64,000 nucleotides of DNA from Glandiceps talaboti. Taxonomy: Eukaryota; Hemichordata; Enteropneusta; Spengelidae. This document shows, one piece after another, positions 41,231 to 52,328 of this stretch. The stretch lies in contig NC_135568.1 of assembly GCF_964340395.1 (NCBI RefSeq), positions 13,261,776 to 13,325,775 on the forward strand, given 5' to 3'. The translations under genes and the position numbers were made by a program. The notes under the pieces are model-generated. The model ran no database searches, was not told where the DNA came from, and worked only from the letters and a program-made list of their open reading frames with translations. The stretch's first letter is position 1. Every line of letters begins with the position of its first letter.

Positions 41231-41606
41231 TCATCTACTTCTCTTTGACTCAGTGACAAGGCCCCTTATGCCACTCGTAAATGACAAGGCTCCTGTCACT
41301 GTAAGTGACAAGGCCCCTTATGTCTGTCATATTTCCTTTGCTTATTGTGGTGATATCTGCTAATATATAGCTGTCAAGGTATGGGATTTCTTGTATAAAC
41401 TCTCCCCTAATATTTGCTTCCCATAAATGACTTAACTACCATAAGGGTTTTTTATTGCATTAAAGAAATGACTTGAAAACACAGATAGCATAAAACTACA
41501 TATTTCACTCTGTGTATTAAATACTATGCTAGAAAGTGGCAACCCAAGCAAGTATTTTTTGATGATAGAAAAGCGACAAGCCTGTAGCAAGATACAGTAT
41601 TCTCAC

Positions 41607-41659
41607 CTAACAAAGGAGTGCTGAGCCCTATCTATCCTACAGTTTTCTGATACAGTCAT
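41607..41659 (-). CDS. candidate first coding exon of the 27.8-40.9 kb ankyrin gene (weak)
   Basis: On the minus strand an ATG at 41659-41657 opens 17 codons (MTVSENCRIDRAQHSFV) and ends at a good donor, AG|GTGAGA, at 41607. It lies 0.7 kb upstream of the first resolved exon. It ends in phase 2, whereas the exon at 40885 needs phase 0, so another small exon would be required between them. It may therefore be coincidental. Confidence 0.2.
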
Positions 41660-41702
41660 GGGGAAATGAAAATAGAATTTTCAAAAATACTAATAACAAT
41701 AT

Positions 41703-42055
41703 GTATATGTATTTATAATGTGCCTTTCCTCCCGAGAGCTCAAGGTGCTCACAGTTATTACCCCCCGGCATGGATCAATGGCAGCACAACGGCCCTTTAT
41801 ACTTCCTCAACTCCCTGGGGAGCATACAATCTATTGCAACCTCTATAAGCACATAGGATTAAAGTATTCACATTACAATCTCTATCCTACCAGGTCCCCA
41901 ATTATACAGCTGGGTTGACTGAGGCAGTCGTGGTTCAAATCTTACCCAAGGACTTTATCACTCAGAAACAAACAGCAGCAACAGGGGTCTAACCTGCAAC
42001 CTGCAGATTCCAAGCCGGCCACTCTAAACCATTTGCCCATCGTGACTCCCATACT
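41703..42055 (-). mobile_element. SINE-like element, family C, longest copy
   Basis: Read on the minus strand, the head GGGAGTCACGATGGGCAAAT leads to GTTTAGAGTGGCCGGCTTGG and GCAGGTTAGACCCC, a degenerate tRNA A-box/B-box arrangement. The body includes CAACCCAGCTGTATAATTGG and the tail half includes AGGGCCGTTGTGCTGCC and TATAAATACATATACAT. Confidence 0.65.
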
Positions 42056-43205
42056 GATTACCATCAAAATGATACAAAATCAGTCAATCATAGGTTACAT
42101 GTAGCCAATATTTGTTACTAAATTTCTTGAAACATTCCAACTTCATAACACTGAGATAGGTTTCACATAATTAGCATTCAACTGTACTTGTCCACATACA
42201 AAAAGATTACATTTGATGGATGGATGGATGGTAAAAAAATCCCTATGCTTGCATTATTTTTGCAAAATGACAAAGAAGTGAGTTGAACTTGCATAGTTCG
42301 AATCATCATTATTGAACATAAAACAGGCAAGCATGAAATCTACAAAATAACTAAAATTTAAAAACAAGGACAAAAAATAACAACAATAACAATAACGAAC
42401 AAATGTATCATAAAACATATAACATCAAATTATTTTCAGAATATGCAAGCAGTTTGGAGCAAGGAGTGCATGTGGCAATGCATGCTGGGAGTTTGCAATG
42501 GCAAAGGTTGCATATGAATATTAATCGATGCAAAAAAATAATTTGGCAAAGCTGTTACCTATATCTCGTCTTTGTCTCTTTTCAGTTCTTGCACAAACTT
42601 GCACAAAAGGAAGCAACCAAATAAATGGTCAAAGGTCAAAGCTGGAGCAGTTAGCAAAAGCAAAGGAGCCATGGGAATGCAAAGCTGTGTTAGGAAGAAA
42701 GATAATGTCTTAGAATAGTCAAGAATCAAAACTATCATGGAATAAATGGAAATCTGATATTAACTCTAATTTGATGACTTGACTGTTTATATTCAAGTCA
42801 AAAGCATACAAGATTAAACATGATAAATGGTATGAATTTCCTATATGCCCTCCTTATGTTACAGCTTAAGGGAGGAATGACAATTGATGTAAAAGCCATG
42901 ACATATTCAATGAGAGAAAATACAAATACATGTAGAAGGAAGAGGACACTCGATAGAAATGTACATAATTCATTTACATAATTTCATTTTGTTACATTTA
43001 TTATTAGATGTGAAATATATCTTTGATTACTTGAGGAGATTATATACCCAAATAGGAAATGAATTTCAAGTGTGAGTTTATATCTCTCCCAATTTATTCA
43101 TTGAAAATAAAACTACCTCACATCTCATTAAAGATAACAGAAATTATAGACAAGTGACTAACCTATGTTTAGTGGTAATTGACAGAAAAATTGACAGACC
43201 AATGT

Positions 43206-43211
43206 TTTATT
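43206..43211 (-). terminator. AATAAA polyadenylation signal overlapping the stop codon
   Basis: The minus strand reads CAATAAAAC at the end of the seven-exon ankyrin gene. The TAA stop (43209-43207) is part of the AATAAA hexamer, which predicts a 3' UTR of only about 15-30 nt. A TG-rich stretch follows just downstream. Confidence 0.55.
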
Positions 43212-46200
43212 GAATTTCCAAGACCTGCTTTCCTTGCGCCATCTTACTCAGCACATCCCTACGTTGTGTCTCTCTTACCTTTGAAAACGTGACACATTTC
43301 ACTTTACCACTTACGTTTTCAGCCCTGTTGCTAAGCAACTCACATCTCTGCATCCTCTTGGTTACTATGGCATCCTCACAGTCTTCATGTCTGTATCTCC
43401 TTGCAATGTCATCAGGTCGTAGACAGTCAGAACTTTCCAAGTTCACATCTGCCCCTCTTTTGATCAAAACACTGAATTTTGAAGAAAAAAAAGTTTAAAT
43501 TATTTAATATTAATGTTGTACATCACAGGATATTATAAGCCGGTTAACCAGAAACAGAAGGCCATCCAGCTCAAACCGAAAATTTAAGTACAATTGCTAA
43601 AACAAAAGTACTGGGCCTTTGCTTGAGTGAGGGCGCTAATGCAGATAAGTATGCTACAACTACATTTGAATCTTTTTTAGGTAGAATACACCTTTCACAA
43701 CTTTCACTGAAAATCAAAGTTATCAAAATCTCCCCAAACTTTGCAATATGGACGCTTACTTCTGGACCCGTTGAAATGATAAAAGAAATTTGGGGTCAAC
43801 CATCTTGTTTTCAAGGAAATTGCCAACCTTTTAGTTTCACACAGTATTTGGCGGCCATATTGGATTCTAAAATGGCTTAATTTTGTCAACATTTTGACCT
43901 CTATTTCACAACTTTGTATGGTGACCCCTACTTTTTCTTGATTTGAACTGAGGAATGGACTGGAGTTTTCTTGAAAACAGTAACAGTAAAAATCTGATCC
44001 GTATATTTCCATGGCGCATTTCAAGTTAAGGGTGTACATAACCTAAAAATAACTCATTCAAAGGAAAAGCAGCAATGTTTATTTCCAGCTTACTTGACGA
44101 CATCCAGTTTATTTTCCCTAGCTGCATAGTGTAGAGGTGTCCATTTATTCCGTGGATTAGTGTTATTAGGATTGGCCCCAAGACAACATATAAGAACCTG
44201 AAAAATACAGAAAATATAAGCTTTCTTATCTGTTAAAGTGACCATATGGATGAGGATTTGGTTTTTATTTTGGATTTTTTATTTATGAAACAATTTTATC
44301 ATGGCCTCCTACTTTGAAAAATCAACGTGAAATAACACATGCCAAGGCCTTGTTTGTAACTCAATCAATTACAAACACATAATAATTGTCTAAAAATCGT
44401 TGTTATTGTACGTACAATAACAAACTTTATATACATTTTTTAGCTTTTGCAAAGTGTTGAGTTACAAACACAGACTTGGTCCATGTTATTTTGCATTGAT
44501 TTTTCAGGTAGGAGGCCATGATAAAATTGTTTTATAAATTAAAAATCCAAAATAAATACCCAATCCTCATCCATATGACGACTTTAAAATGAATATTTAA
44601 ATCTTTGTTTTCACTGAAGATACTTTGGGGTCATGAATATTCATTGTTCACCTATAACATGTGTATTTATGTTGACTCCCATGAGGCAATGTGGCCTACA
44701 GCGAAAATCTCCAAATGAGCCACAAGTTCAAATTCGTGTTACTCTGAAATTGTGCATAATATACAGGTGATGCAAAATCATCAAATGACTCTAAAACCTA
44801 AAGTTTTATGAAAATGTCTTCAGTTCCTGGAGTGGTGTTCCCCTTTAAGTACAAACAATGCCAAGTTAGGGGGTGGGGGAGGGGGTGGTGGTAAAATAGA
44901 AATCCAAGTACATACCTCAGCAATAACAGAGTACCCACACTGAGCTGCAATACATAGCGACGTCATACCAAACCGTGTGTATTCCTCTACATCAGCATAT
45001 TGGATATGAACAAGTGATAAAATCAGCCCAAGCTGTGATATACCTAAATGATGCAATAACCAAAACAGAGTTATGACTTGTGCTACTTCGATCTGAACTC
45101 AGCGTGTAAATACCTACTAGCTCTGATTGCACTTATGGCTTCATACACAAACGTACACCAACAAGCTATTTACATATTGCTTGGTCAGATTCATGGCTAA
45201 TTTGAATAATTTTACTTTTCTTGGCCATGTGATGTAGGAATGTTGAATGTGACTTTTCAAGACTAACTGACATCAACTAAAAGTTACATGATGAAATCAG
45301 CTCTGGCCTTGATCCCATTTTTTTTAAGTACAAAATTGAGAAGAAAATCAATCATACTCAAGACAACAGAAACAACTAACTGTTAGACGACTAACTAACT
45401 TACCAACTCTAACTGCACAGTGTAGAAGCGTTTCTCCTCCAGCATTTCTCTCTTGATTGATGTCAAATTCTAGACTCTGGTGAAAAGAGAAATATTTATT
45501 TATTTATTTATTTATTTATTTATGCATGCATGCATGTTTAGTTTCCTGCAATGGTTCACCCAAATATTTATCTCTCCTAAATGCAAATTACCTTCAATCA
45601 TGAATATTTATGTTCTACTACTGTGTCGACATCAAGGACATCCACTGAACAATGATTGTGGAACAAGTTTCAACTCATTCTTTGTCAGCAATTATGCATA
45701 ATATAAGTGATGTAGCAATAGTAAAATGACTCTCCGGCACCCACATTTTATGAAAATGTATTTATTTCTGGTTCTAAATTGAATCAAACTTCTTCAAAGA
45801 GCAAAAGTATGAGTGAAACCAGTTGAAGTCTGGATGTCAACTTGGTATCAAATCATCTCTAACCCTGTCTGGTTAAACTAGTTCAAGATCAAGGCCATAT
45901 AAACTTCACCATCATTCCAGACTTACCTGTAATTTGATTTGGATTTCATCGTAACTTTTACTCCTTTCAACCAAATCAAACAACGTATCCTTGTCTTGTA
46001 GTGATGCTGGTGTAGCTGGTCTCTTCATTGGTGTGGCAGCTCTTATAGTCAATAATCTCTTGGTTTTACTACAGAAACATACCTGCTCAGCTATTCTCCC
46101 TATAAAAATAAATTGAAATGTCAGTTAAAAACAGGTGGGGGAACAAATGTGATGCTGATTTTGTCTCTCTGCATTACTTTATGGTTTTGGACACAGAAAT

Positions 46201-49200
46201 TTTCAGCAATTCTGCATCACAAAACCTCTCTGAAATAGAGTTATACAAATTTGTACATCTGGTTTAGAGGAGTGTGCTGTACTGTACAATTGAGTGAGGC
46301 ATTCTGGGAAAACAAATAAAGCTTGGAGCTCATAATCTCTATGAAGAATAGCCTCAGCATTGTTTGGGAAAGCACAAAAGAGATTAGGAGCTCCTACCTT
46401 CATTTTGTTTCCCAGAATGCCTCTCCTCGATGCACAGCAGGCCTCCTCTATGCCATATTTGCCAATTTGCACAACTCTATTTTAGACAGTTCACATGATG
46501 CATAATTGGTGAAAATGTTCTTCTCTGCCCCCCCCCCCCCCCCCAACCACTATGTAATGCAGCTATTATAATATCAGCCTTGATTTTGTTCCCCTTTTTT
46601 AAGTCAGGAGTTAAATATGGAAAACCACAATTACATCATTTTTTTCTGTAATTTTTTACACTCAGTATATAATTTATACTTTGAGAAACAAAGGATTATT
46701 TTAGTATGGCCTAATGTTTACTTACCAAGTTTGTCTGTGTGTTTGGTATTTATTCCAGATGAGAGAAGGAAAGTAACAGCATCCATGTTTCTGGCGATAC
46801 AGGCAAGATGTAACATGGTATTGCCCAGGGGTTCAAAGCGTTGACTTATACCTGTACAGAATACAAATCAATAGAGAAACATGTGTGAACATTTGAGAGA
46901 TACCACTACCAGGAATAACTCCCACACCTTGGAGCAACATACGATGTAGTTTGTATACCCTGAATTACCCTTTAGCAGTAACATACCATTTACTATACCA
47001 TGCACGAACCAAGTTTAACAAAAATATGGAATATTTTCTCTGGTTGTCACGACAATGCATCACTGGTTCTTCTTTGTTCAAAATATAATTCAAAACACTC
47101 AAAATTGTCATTACTTTCCCTGATAACCCTTTGATATTACTGGTGGCAGTATAATTATGTTATTCTCCAATAGTTGTCTTCAATCAGCCAGAAAAAACTC
47201 GTGTCCTAAGAATTGTCACAAAGACCCCCTAGGTCACTTGTATTTTCCTTGGCTGAACGAAGAAAAATATTGGAGAATAACACCTAAGTATATGCAATTT
47301 CATATTCCCTACAACCCTGATATCACAACTATTTCTGGGTGTATCCTAAAAGTAACAGTACATGTACAGACATGTATGCACATCATCATCTGACAACTGT
47401 AAAAGTGTTCAATTTGGAGAACATTCAATTTGTACATAAAGTAAAAAAAAAAAAAAAAAAAAAAAAATCCAACTGTCTCATTTACTTTTATTTGAATGGT
47501 AATCATTGATTCTTCATATCTATTTAGAAATTACTAATTAGGACTATTCAAACTAAATACTGCGGAAAAAAAAAAGAGTTTATGAATCCATAAAACATGA
47601 TCATTGGTGCAGACATTACATGTACATGTAGCTATAGGCTGTAGTTACACATATACATGTACACAGTCAGCATATATCACATGTATGATGATGATGACCT
47701 TAGATGACCTTTGTGTCTAGTCCATACAATGGACTAACCTACACTGATATACTGATAATAGTGATATCATTACAAGACAAACTAAATTGAAAAATGAGAA
47801 CCCTTCCCTGTAGACACTCTAGTTACAGTGATTTAGCCTGGTATCTTCATGATATACCCTACATACATGTGTATATCAAATTCATGATGATGACCTTAGA
47901 TGACCTTTGTGTCTAGTCTAAACAATGGAATAACTTACATGTATATTGATAGACTGATACCATTAGAATACACATTAAATTGAAAAATTAGAACCCTTCA
48001 CTATAGACACTCAAGTTACAGTGATTGTGTAGCATGGTATCTTCATGTTAATATATTCTCATGATGGTGACCTTAGATGACCTTTGTGTCTTATCCAAAC
48101 ACTGGAATAACCTACACTGATATACTGGTATCATTACTACTATATACTCTTTGAACCCAAACATGACAGATTCACTATTCATGCCAACTTTGATACAGCA
48201 AGGTTTTCTTTGTTTTCAAAGAGATAAAAATTGTATTATATAGGATAACAATGTCTTCAAAGTAATTGTACTACTTTGAATGGTAAACCACATTAATATC
48301 CGAGATTTGTTAAAAACATACCAACAATTCTCGTTACAATTTGCTTAACGACTGTTGTCAAAATCTTGTTGTACCTCGATCATATAATGTACTGAATGAC
48401 AGAGTGACAGACCAAAGCAATGGAACTCAACTGCTGGAAAACTAAAGGTGATAGATAGCTGATGCTAAACATTTTAAAAACGAGAACTATGAACCAACCT
48501 TTTTAATTTAAACAATATAAAATAAACCGTATTGACGCATTACCATGTACCTTTTACTAAGTTGTCATTTTAGCCTTTTTCATAATTATTGTAACCACTT
48601 TGTTGTTTTCAGCTGCTTGATTGTTTTACCATGCGTTTATAAATTCTATTGTACATGTATATACAGTACTTTTGAATATCACAAAATAGAAAAGATACTT
48701 CAGAAAATAAATAAACTTTTAAACTTCAAAAGTAAATTTGTAAAGAATTAACATACAAATTATCTTCTTGATTATAAATTTAGTCAATAGGATACTTGCG
48801 ATCCAGACTGAGCATGCTCAGACGCAAAGGACTATGGGATTATCTGTGGCTATCCTAATACCTAATCTGGAGCTACTGATAAAATTAACCACCCAAAATG
48901 GTCAGGGTGACTATGAATTGATTATTTGTGATTACAAACAGTGTAACATTATTATTTACAATACTAATTGCTAGTATTTATTGTCACATTTCCCACAATG
49001 CAACATTCAACATGGCAGGTTTGTAGGTTCCCTATTCTAACAATTCCTTGTTTACTTGACAATGATTGTCAGTGATCACTGACTCATTTCATACAACCCA
49101 TTTCTCTGAATATATGTGAATACTTTAGCAAATACAAATGATTCATCACAGCTTGGGGAGGCCACGGTATCAATGTGTACAAAGGACAAGCCACATGTAT

Positions 49201-50271
49201 ACAAATGTATATACATGTATGCATGATGAACAAGGAAGTTGGAAGTATAGTATTACATGCCTCAGGAGCAGTGTACAAATGTAGCTACATACAATTTGTT
49301 ATATGATATATTAAGTTACAAGTTATGGCCTGTTTTACCTAACGTAAAGGCTCACAAAATGAGCTTAATAATTATTTTTGTGGAATCATGGTGGTTAAAA
49401 TGGCTATATCCTCACTACATCATTTTGTTGCTGATCAGTGAAACTCCTTCAGCAATATTTGAATATGGCTGAAGTCCTTGGTCAAGATTTGAACCATGAC
49501 TACAAACATGTATGCCTGTGCCCCAGTCAACCCAGCTGTATAAATGGGGACCTGGTAGAACAGATATTGTTATGTGAGGGATTCCAACCTTGTGCACCCA
49601 ATGGCAGTATTGATTGTATGCTCACAAGGGCGAAGACAAAGTATAAGGGTTGTGCCATTTTAGATCTGTGCCAGGGTTTAATAACTGTACACCGCTTTAA
49701 TTACAAAATATATTCTTTCAAGTGTAGGAAGGCTCTAAATAACAAATGTCTAAGCCAATCTATTTTTTTATACACGTCTATACCCATCAAAGGAAGGAAT
49801 TACTTCATTCAAAGTATCTATGATTTTGTCATACATTTGAGGTATAATACTAACACAAAGGTTTATGTACAATGTCCCCTCGGCCAAAAGTAAGAAAAAT
49901 TCTTAAATTAAACAGACACTGAGACAGTACTTATGGTCATATTAGTTCTTACCGATGATTCTGCATCTTAGCAATTCTTTCAGCACCCTGACAGGCCCGC
50001 ATCGTAGCACCAATTTCGCACATTCTATTACGGCTTCTCGTAATGCTGACTGTGCAAACACGTCCCTTACTAACACTCGTAGATCCTCTCCTTCCGGCCA
50101 GAGTGACTCAAACGAAACCAATACACCCCCTGGACTGTACGGATGGAAAGTCAGATTCGGCCTCCAAAACGTATTGCATATATTTACATGAGGGTTCGTA
50201 TTTATATATTCCGATGTCTTCTTCAAATCGTCGTCATCGTCAATGTCAAGGCTAAGAGCTCGGGACACCAT
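43207..50271 (-). CDS. ankyrin-repeat protein, seven coding exons, 395 aa
   Basis: Exons in transcript order: 50271-49953, 46851-46726, 46099-45927, 45476-45404, 45043-44916, 44197-44094, 43471-43207. All junction phases agree (1188 nt with TAA at 43207-43209). The start ATG at 50271 has an in-frame TAG 48 nt upstream with no better Met between. The N-terminal 106 residues contain an acidic run (DIDDDDDLKK) and no recognised domain. Ankyrin repeats follow: LGNTMLHLACIARNMDAVTF, GGETLLHCAVRVG, FGMTSLCIAAQCGYSVIAE and WTPLHYAARENKLDVVNVL then IKRGADVNL. Between the first two repeats lies a 57-residue basic insert with Thr-Pro sites (exon 46099-45927). The C-terminal 70 residues are charged, without repeats. 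It lies on the same strand as the neighbouring ankyrin gene, but the two proteins share no obvious similarity beyond the repeats. Family not recognised. Confidence 0.85.
43690..43995 (+). repeat. GGCCATATTGG dispersed repeat, copy 5
   Basis: Full-length copy with TCTCCCCAAACTTTGCAATA, CAACCATCTTGTTTTCAAGG, GTATTTGGCGGCCATATTGG and TTTGTATGGTGACCCCTA. It lies in the last intron of the seven-exon ankyrin gene. Confidence 0.75.
44233..44587. mobile_element. foldback MITE with about 130-bp inverted arms and TTAA ends
   Basis: The left arm (TTAAAGTGACCATATGGATG ...) and the reverse complement of the right arm (TTAAAGTCGTCATATGGATG ...) match through AACAATTTTATCATGGCCTC and GTTTGTAACTCAA. The centre is ATTGTACGTACAAT. 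TTAA at both ends suggests a TTAA target site. It lies in the intron between exons 45043-44916 and 44197-44094. Confidence 0.8.
45492..45535. repeat. (TTTA)n followed by (TGCA)n
   Basis: Eight TTTA-type units and three TGCA units next to exon 45476-45404, in the intron. Confidence 0.9.
46199..46518. mobile_element. foldback MITE with long inverted arms
   Basis: ATTTTCAGCAATTCTGCATC at the left matches the reverse complement ATTTTCACCAATTATGCATC at the right. Inner arm blocks also match: AATAGAGTT, AGAGGAG, GAGGCATTCTGGGAAA and GGAGCTC(A/C)TAATCTCT. Arms are about 130-140 bp with frequent small mismatches. Confidence 0.75.
47156..47284. mobile_element. short palindromic MITE-like element
   Basis: GTTATTCTCCAATAGTTGTC and the reverse complement of the right end (GTTATTCTCCAATATTTTTC) form terminal inverted repeats of about 35 bp. 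Confidence 0.6.
47442..47466. repeat. poly(A) run
   Basis: About 25 A residues, with no clear retroelement body upstream. Confidence 0.9.
47685..48150. repeat. tandem repeat, two and a half units of about 190 bp
   Basis: GATGACCTTAGATGACCTTT, then GTGTCTAGTC, recurs near 47691, 47888 and 48064. ACACTCNAGTTACAGTGAT and GGTATCTTCATG lie in the first two units. First intron of the seven-exon ankyrin gene. Confidence 0.8.
49470..49745 (+). mobile_element. SINE-like fragment, family C
   Basis: Contains AAGTCCTTGGTCAAGATTTG, CAGTCAACCCAGCTGTATAA and GGGGACCTGGTAG, as in the other family C copies. It lies near the first exon of the seven-exon ankyrin gene, in its first intron. Confidence 0.55.
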
Positions 50272-50737
50272 GATTTCGGCAGTGACAGATGTTAGACAAC
50301 TCTGAACTAGGACTGTCTATTTAGGAGAAGCGGCATACAGTGATCGTTGTGAAACTTTTACATGGTATTTATTTATAGCTGTTGATCAAAATTAAAAGTT
50401 GTCATGTGTCATTCACCACAGTAATCCTTTCTAAGAATAGTATATAGTCACACCCTAGTTAGAGTTCTTGGCATCATCTCTTCAAAATTTCCCTTTCTGA
50501 CAATATCGATATTTCATCATTCTCGATCCGAGACACACTTTTACTTTTGTCATCTGTCGTTGGTCCACTAATATAAGTTCTCTCGTTGGCATAGCTTTAC
50601 TTCATTACCTGTAAACAAAACAATAAAAAAAAAATCAAATTTCTCAAAATTGAAGAAATACTACACACAAGTGTATGTACATATTCCATTACAGAGTAGT
50701 ATCTCAAGAATCCCTTTCATATTTGCTACCCCAATGT

Positions 50738-50880
50738 CAGCCTGGTGTTAGCACTGAGCTAGCCTGGTGTTAGCAGTACTAATAGCACTGAACTAACCTG
50801 CTGTTTAACATAGGGCTTGTGCAGGCATTAACCCTTCCAGTTTCTAACACAAAACAGGCCAGTAAAGGTTACATATACAT
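50738..50880. repeat. GCCTGGTGTTAGC repeat block 1
   Basis: GCCTGGTGTTAGCACTGAGC recurs with variants and is followed by GGGCTTGTGCAGGCATTAAC and CCAGTTTCTAACAC. A second block lies at 51275-51560. Confidence 0.7.
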
Positions 50881-50907
50881 CCCTACAGTTAAAACAGGCA
50901 TTTCACT

Positions 50908-51243
50908 ACAGTGGTGCTGTTCTATGAAACAACCTACTCCTATCCATAAGATCGGCTCCGAACTCATCGATATTTAAAAGACATCTTAAGAATGTAGTCT
51001 GGTAATGTACATGTAATTGGATATTTTTTCAAGTACACTGTGCATCTGTAACTTTTTGTCCTAGTTTGTCCCTTTTTTGTTTGTTTTTCTGTGTACGTAA
51101 TCTTACAACAGGTTCCATTGGGAGAACAGTGCAGCTGCTTAAGCACTGAAATGGTGTCTGTATACGAAAGATTAATAAATAAATAAATAAATAAATAAAT
51201 AAATACTAAGTATATAAATAAATAAATAAATAAATAAATAAAT
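50908..51243 (+). mobile_element. LINE 3'-end relic with (TAAA)n tail
   Basis: In one frame from about 50922 the codons read (stop)NNLLLSIRSAPNSSIFKRH and then LKNVVW followed by TAA. This is the typical C-terminus of Jockey/CR1/L2-type reverse transcriptase ORFs (LWNxLPxxIRxxxSxxxFK), with the expected Trp changed to TGA. About 160 bp of 3' UTR and a (TAAA)n tail follow. The 5' part is missing. Confidence 0.6.
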
Positions 51244-51274
51244 GTAAAAAAACCCACACATGCTACTAGTGAGG

Positions 51275-51560
51275 TGTAAGTGCCAGCTTGGTGTTAACAC
51301 TGAGCTAGCCTGGTGTTAGCATAGGGCTTATGCAGGCATTAACGGTTAACTTCCAGTTCCTAACAATAACATATGCTGGTGAGGTGTTAGTGTCTAAGCT
51401 ACAAATGTAGCCTGGTGTTAGCATATGGCTTATGCAGACATCAGTGTCAGTCTTCTGTTCACACTGAGTTAGCCAGGTCAGGTGTTAACATACATGTACA
51501 CTTAGGGATGGTGCAGGCATTGACCTTTCCAGTTGCTAACACATGCGGCTGGTGAAGTGT
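51275..51560. repeat. GCCTGGTGTTAGC repeat block 2
   Basis: AGCCTGGTGTTAGCATAGGG, CTTATGCAGGCATTAAC and CTTCCAGTTCCTAACA recur in two or three degenerate units of about 100 bp. The LINE relic separates it from block 1. Confidence 0.7.
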
Positions 51561-51986
51561 GTCAGCCTCGTGTTAGCAAAATGCTAGCCAAGTCAGTTTG
51601 CAATCCTTAAGTTGTACTCTCATAATTTTGAAATGACTTTATATTGATTACCATAGAAATATATTAGTCTTACATACAATGAAACACTCAATTTCATTCT
51701 GATAATTTAATCAAATTCTTTGATTGACAATTACCTTCAAATGACCTGAATTGACCTTAACTGACCTGATCTGACCCCTACCATTGGTATTCCGTCTGAT
51801 GATTGAAATATGTCAACAAGATTCTGTATGGCATGGATACCAAATCACAAGTCATCATAATCATCATTAAGTGTCAAATACAGTAATAATGAATTGGAAA
51901 CACATGCCTGCTGTACATGTACCTTGCTCATCACTCAGTATCTATATATAGATCTACATATTCAACAAAACCAACTGACATATAAA

Positions 51987-52328
51987 ACTCTCTCACAGTC
52001 CTCAGACTCAGAGCATCACATTGCTAAAAAAGCTGTTTTGTATGTACCGATATCTACTGCACAATTGTACACTAGTCGAATATCCTTGTACATGTACTGT
52101 GGGCCCTCATCAACTACATAGGGATAATCATATGTTGACGTGTTACTGCGATGCTCTGTGTTTGCCCAGAGTGCATTGCAGTAACGCGTCAAAGAATAAT
52201 TAGTTCTATATTGATGTAGTCAATGAGGACCCACAGTACAAGGATATTCGAGTACAATTATGCGGTAGATATCGGTAAACACAAAACAGCCCTTTTTAGC
52301 GATGCACCCAAGGACTGGTGAGAGAGTC
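51987..52328. mobile_element. foldback element, about 340 bp, long inverted arms
   Basis: ACTCTCTCACAGTCC at the left faces GGACTGGTGAGAGAGT at the right. Inner blocks also mirror each other: GCTAAAAAAGCTGTTTTGT, ACCGATATCTACTGCA, CGAATATCCTTGTAC, ACTGTGGG and TTGACGTGTTACTGCGATGC. The centre is near 52155. Confidence 0.85.

Noticed and set aside
42543-42620. Possible minus-strand exon ending at a GTAACA donor (EKRQRRDI or VQELKRDKDEI)
   Set aside because: One frame ends with TAG at the donor and the other leaves phase 1, which does not fit the phase-0 entry of the next exon.
49438-49893. 151-codon frame on the plus strand
   Set aside because: It runs through a SINE-like fragment in the first intron of the minus-strand ankyrin gene and starts at a non-ATG codon.
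27833-50271. The two ankyrin genes as one single gene
   Set aside because: The exon at 43471-43207 ends in TAA overlapping AATAAA, and no donor of good quality precedes it; two genes fit better.
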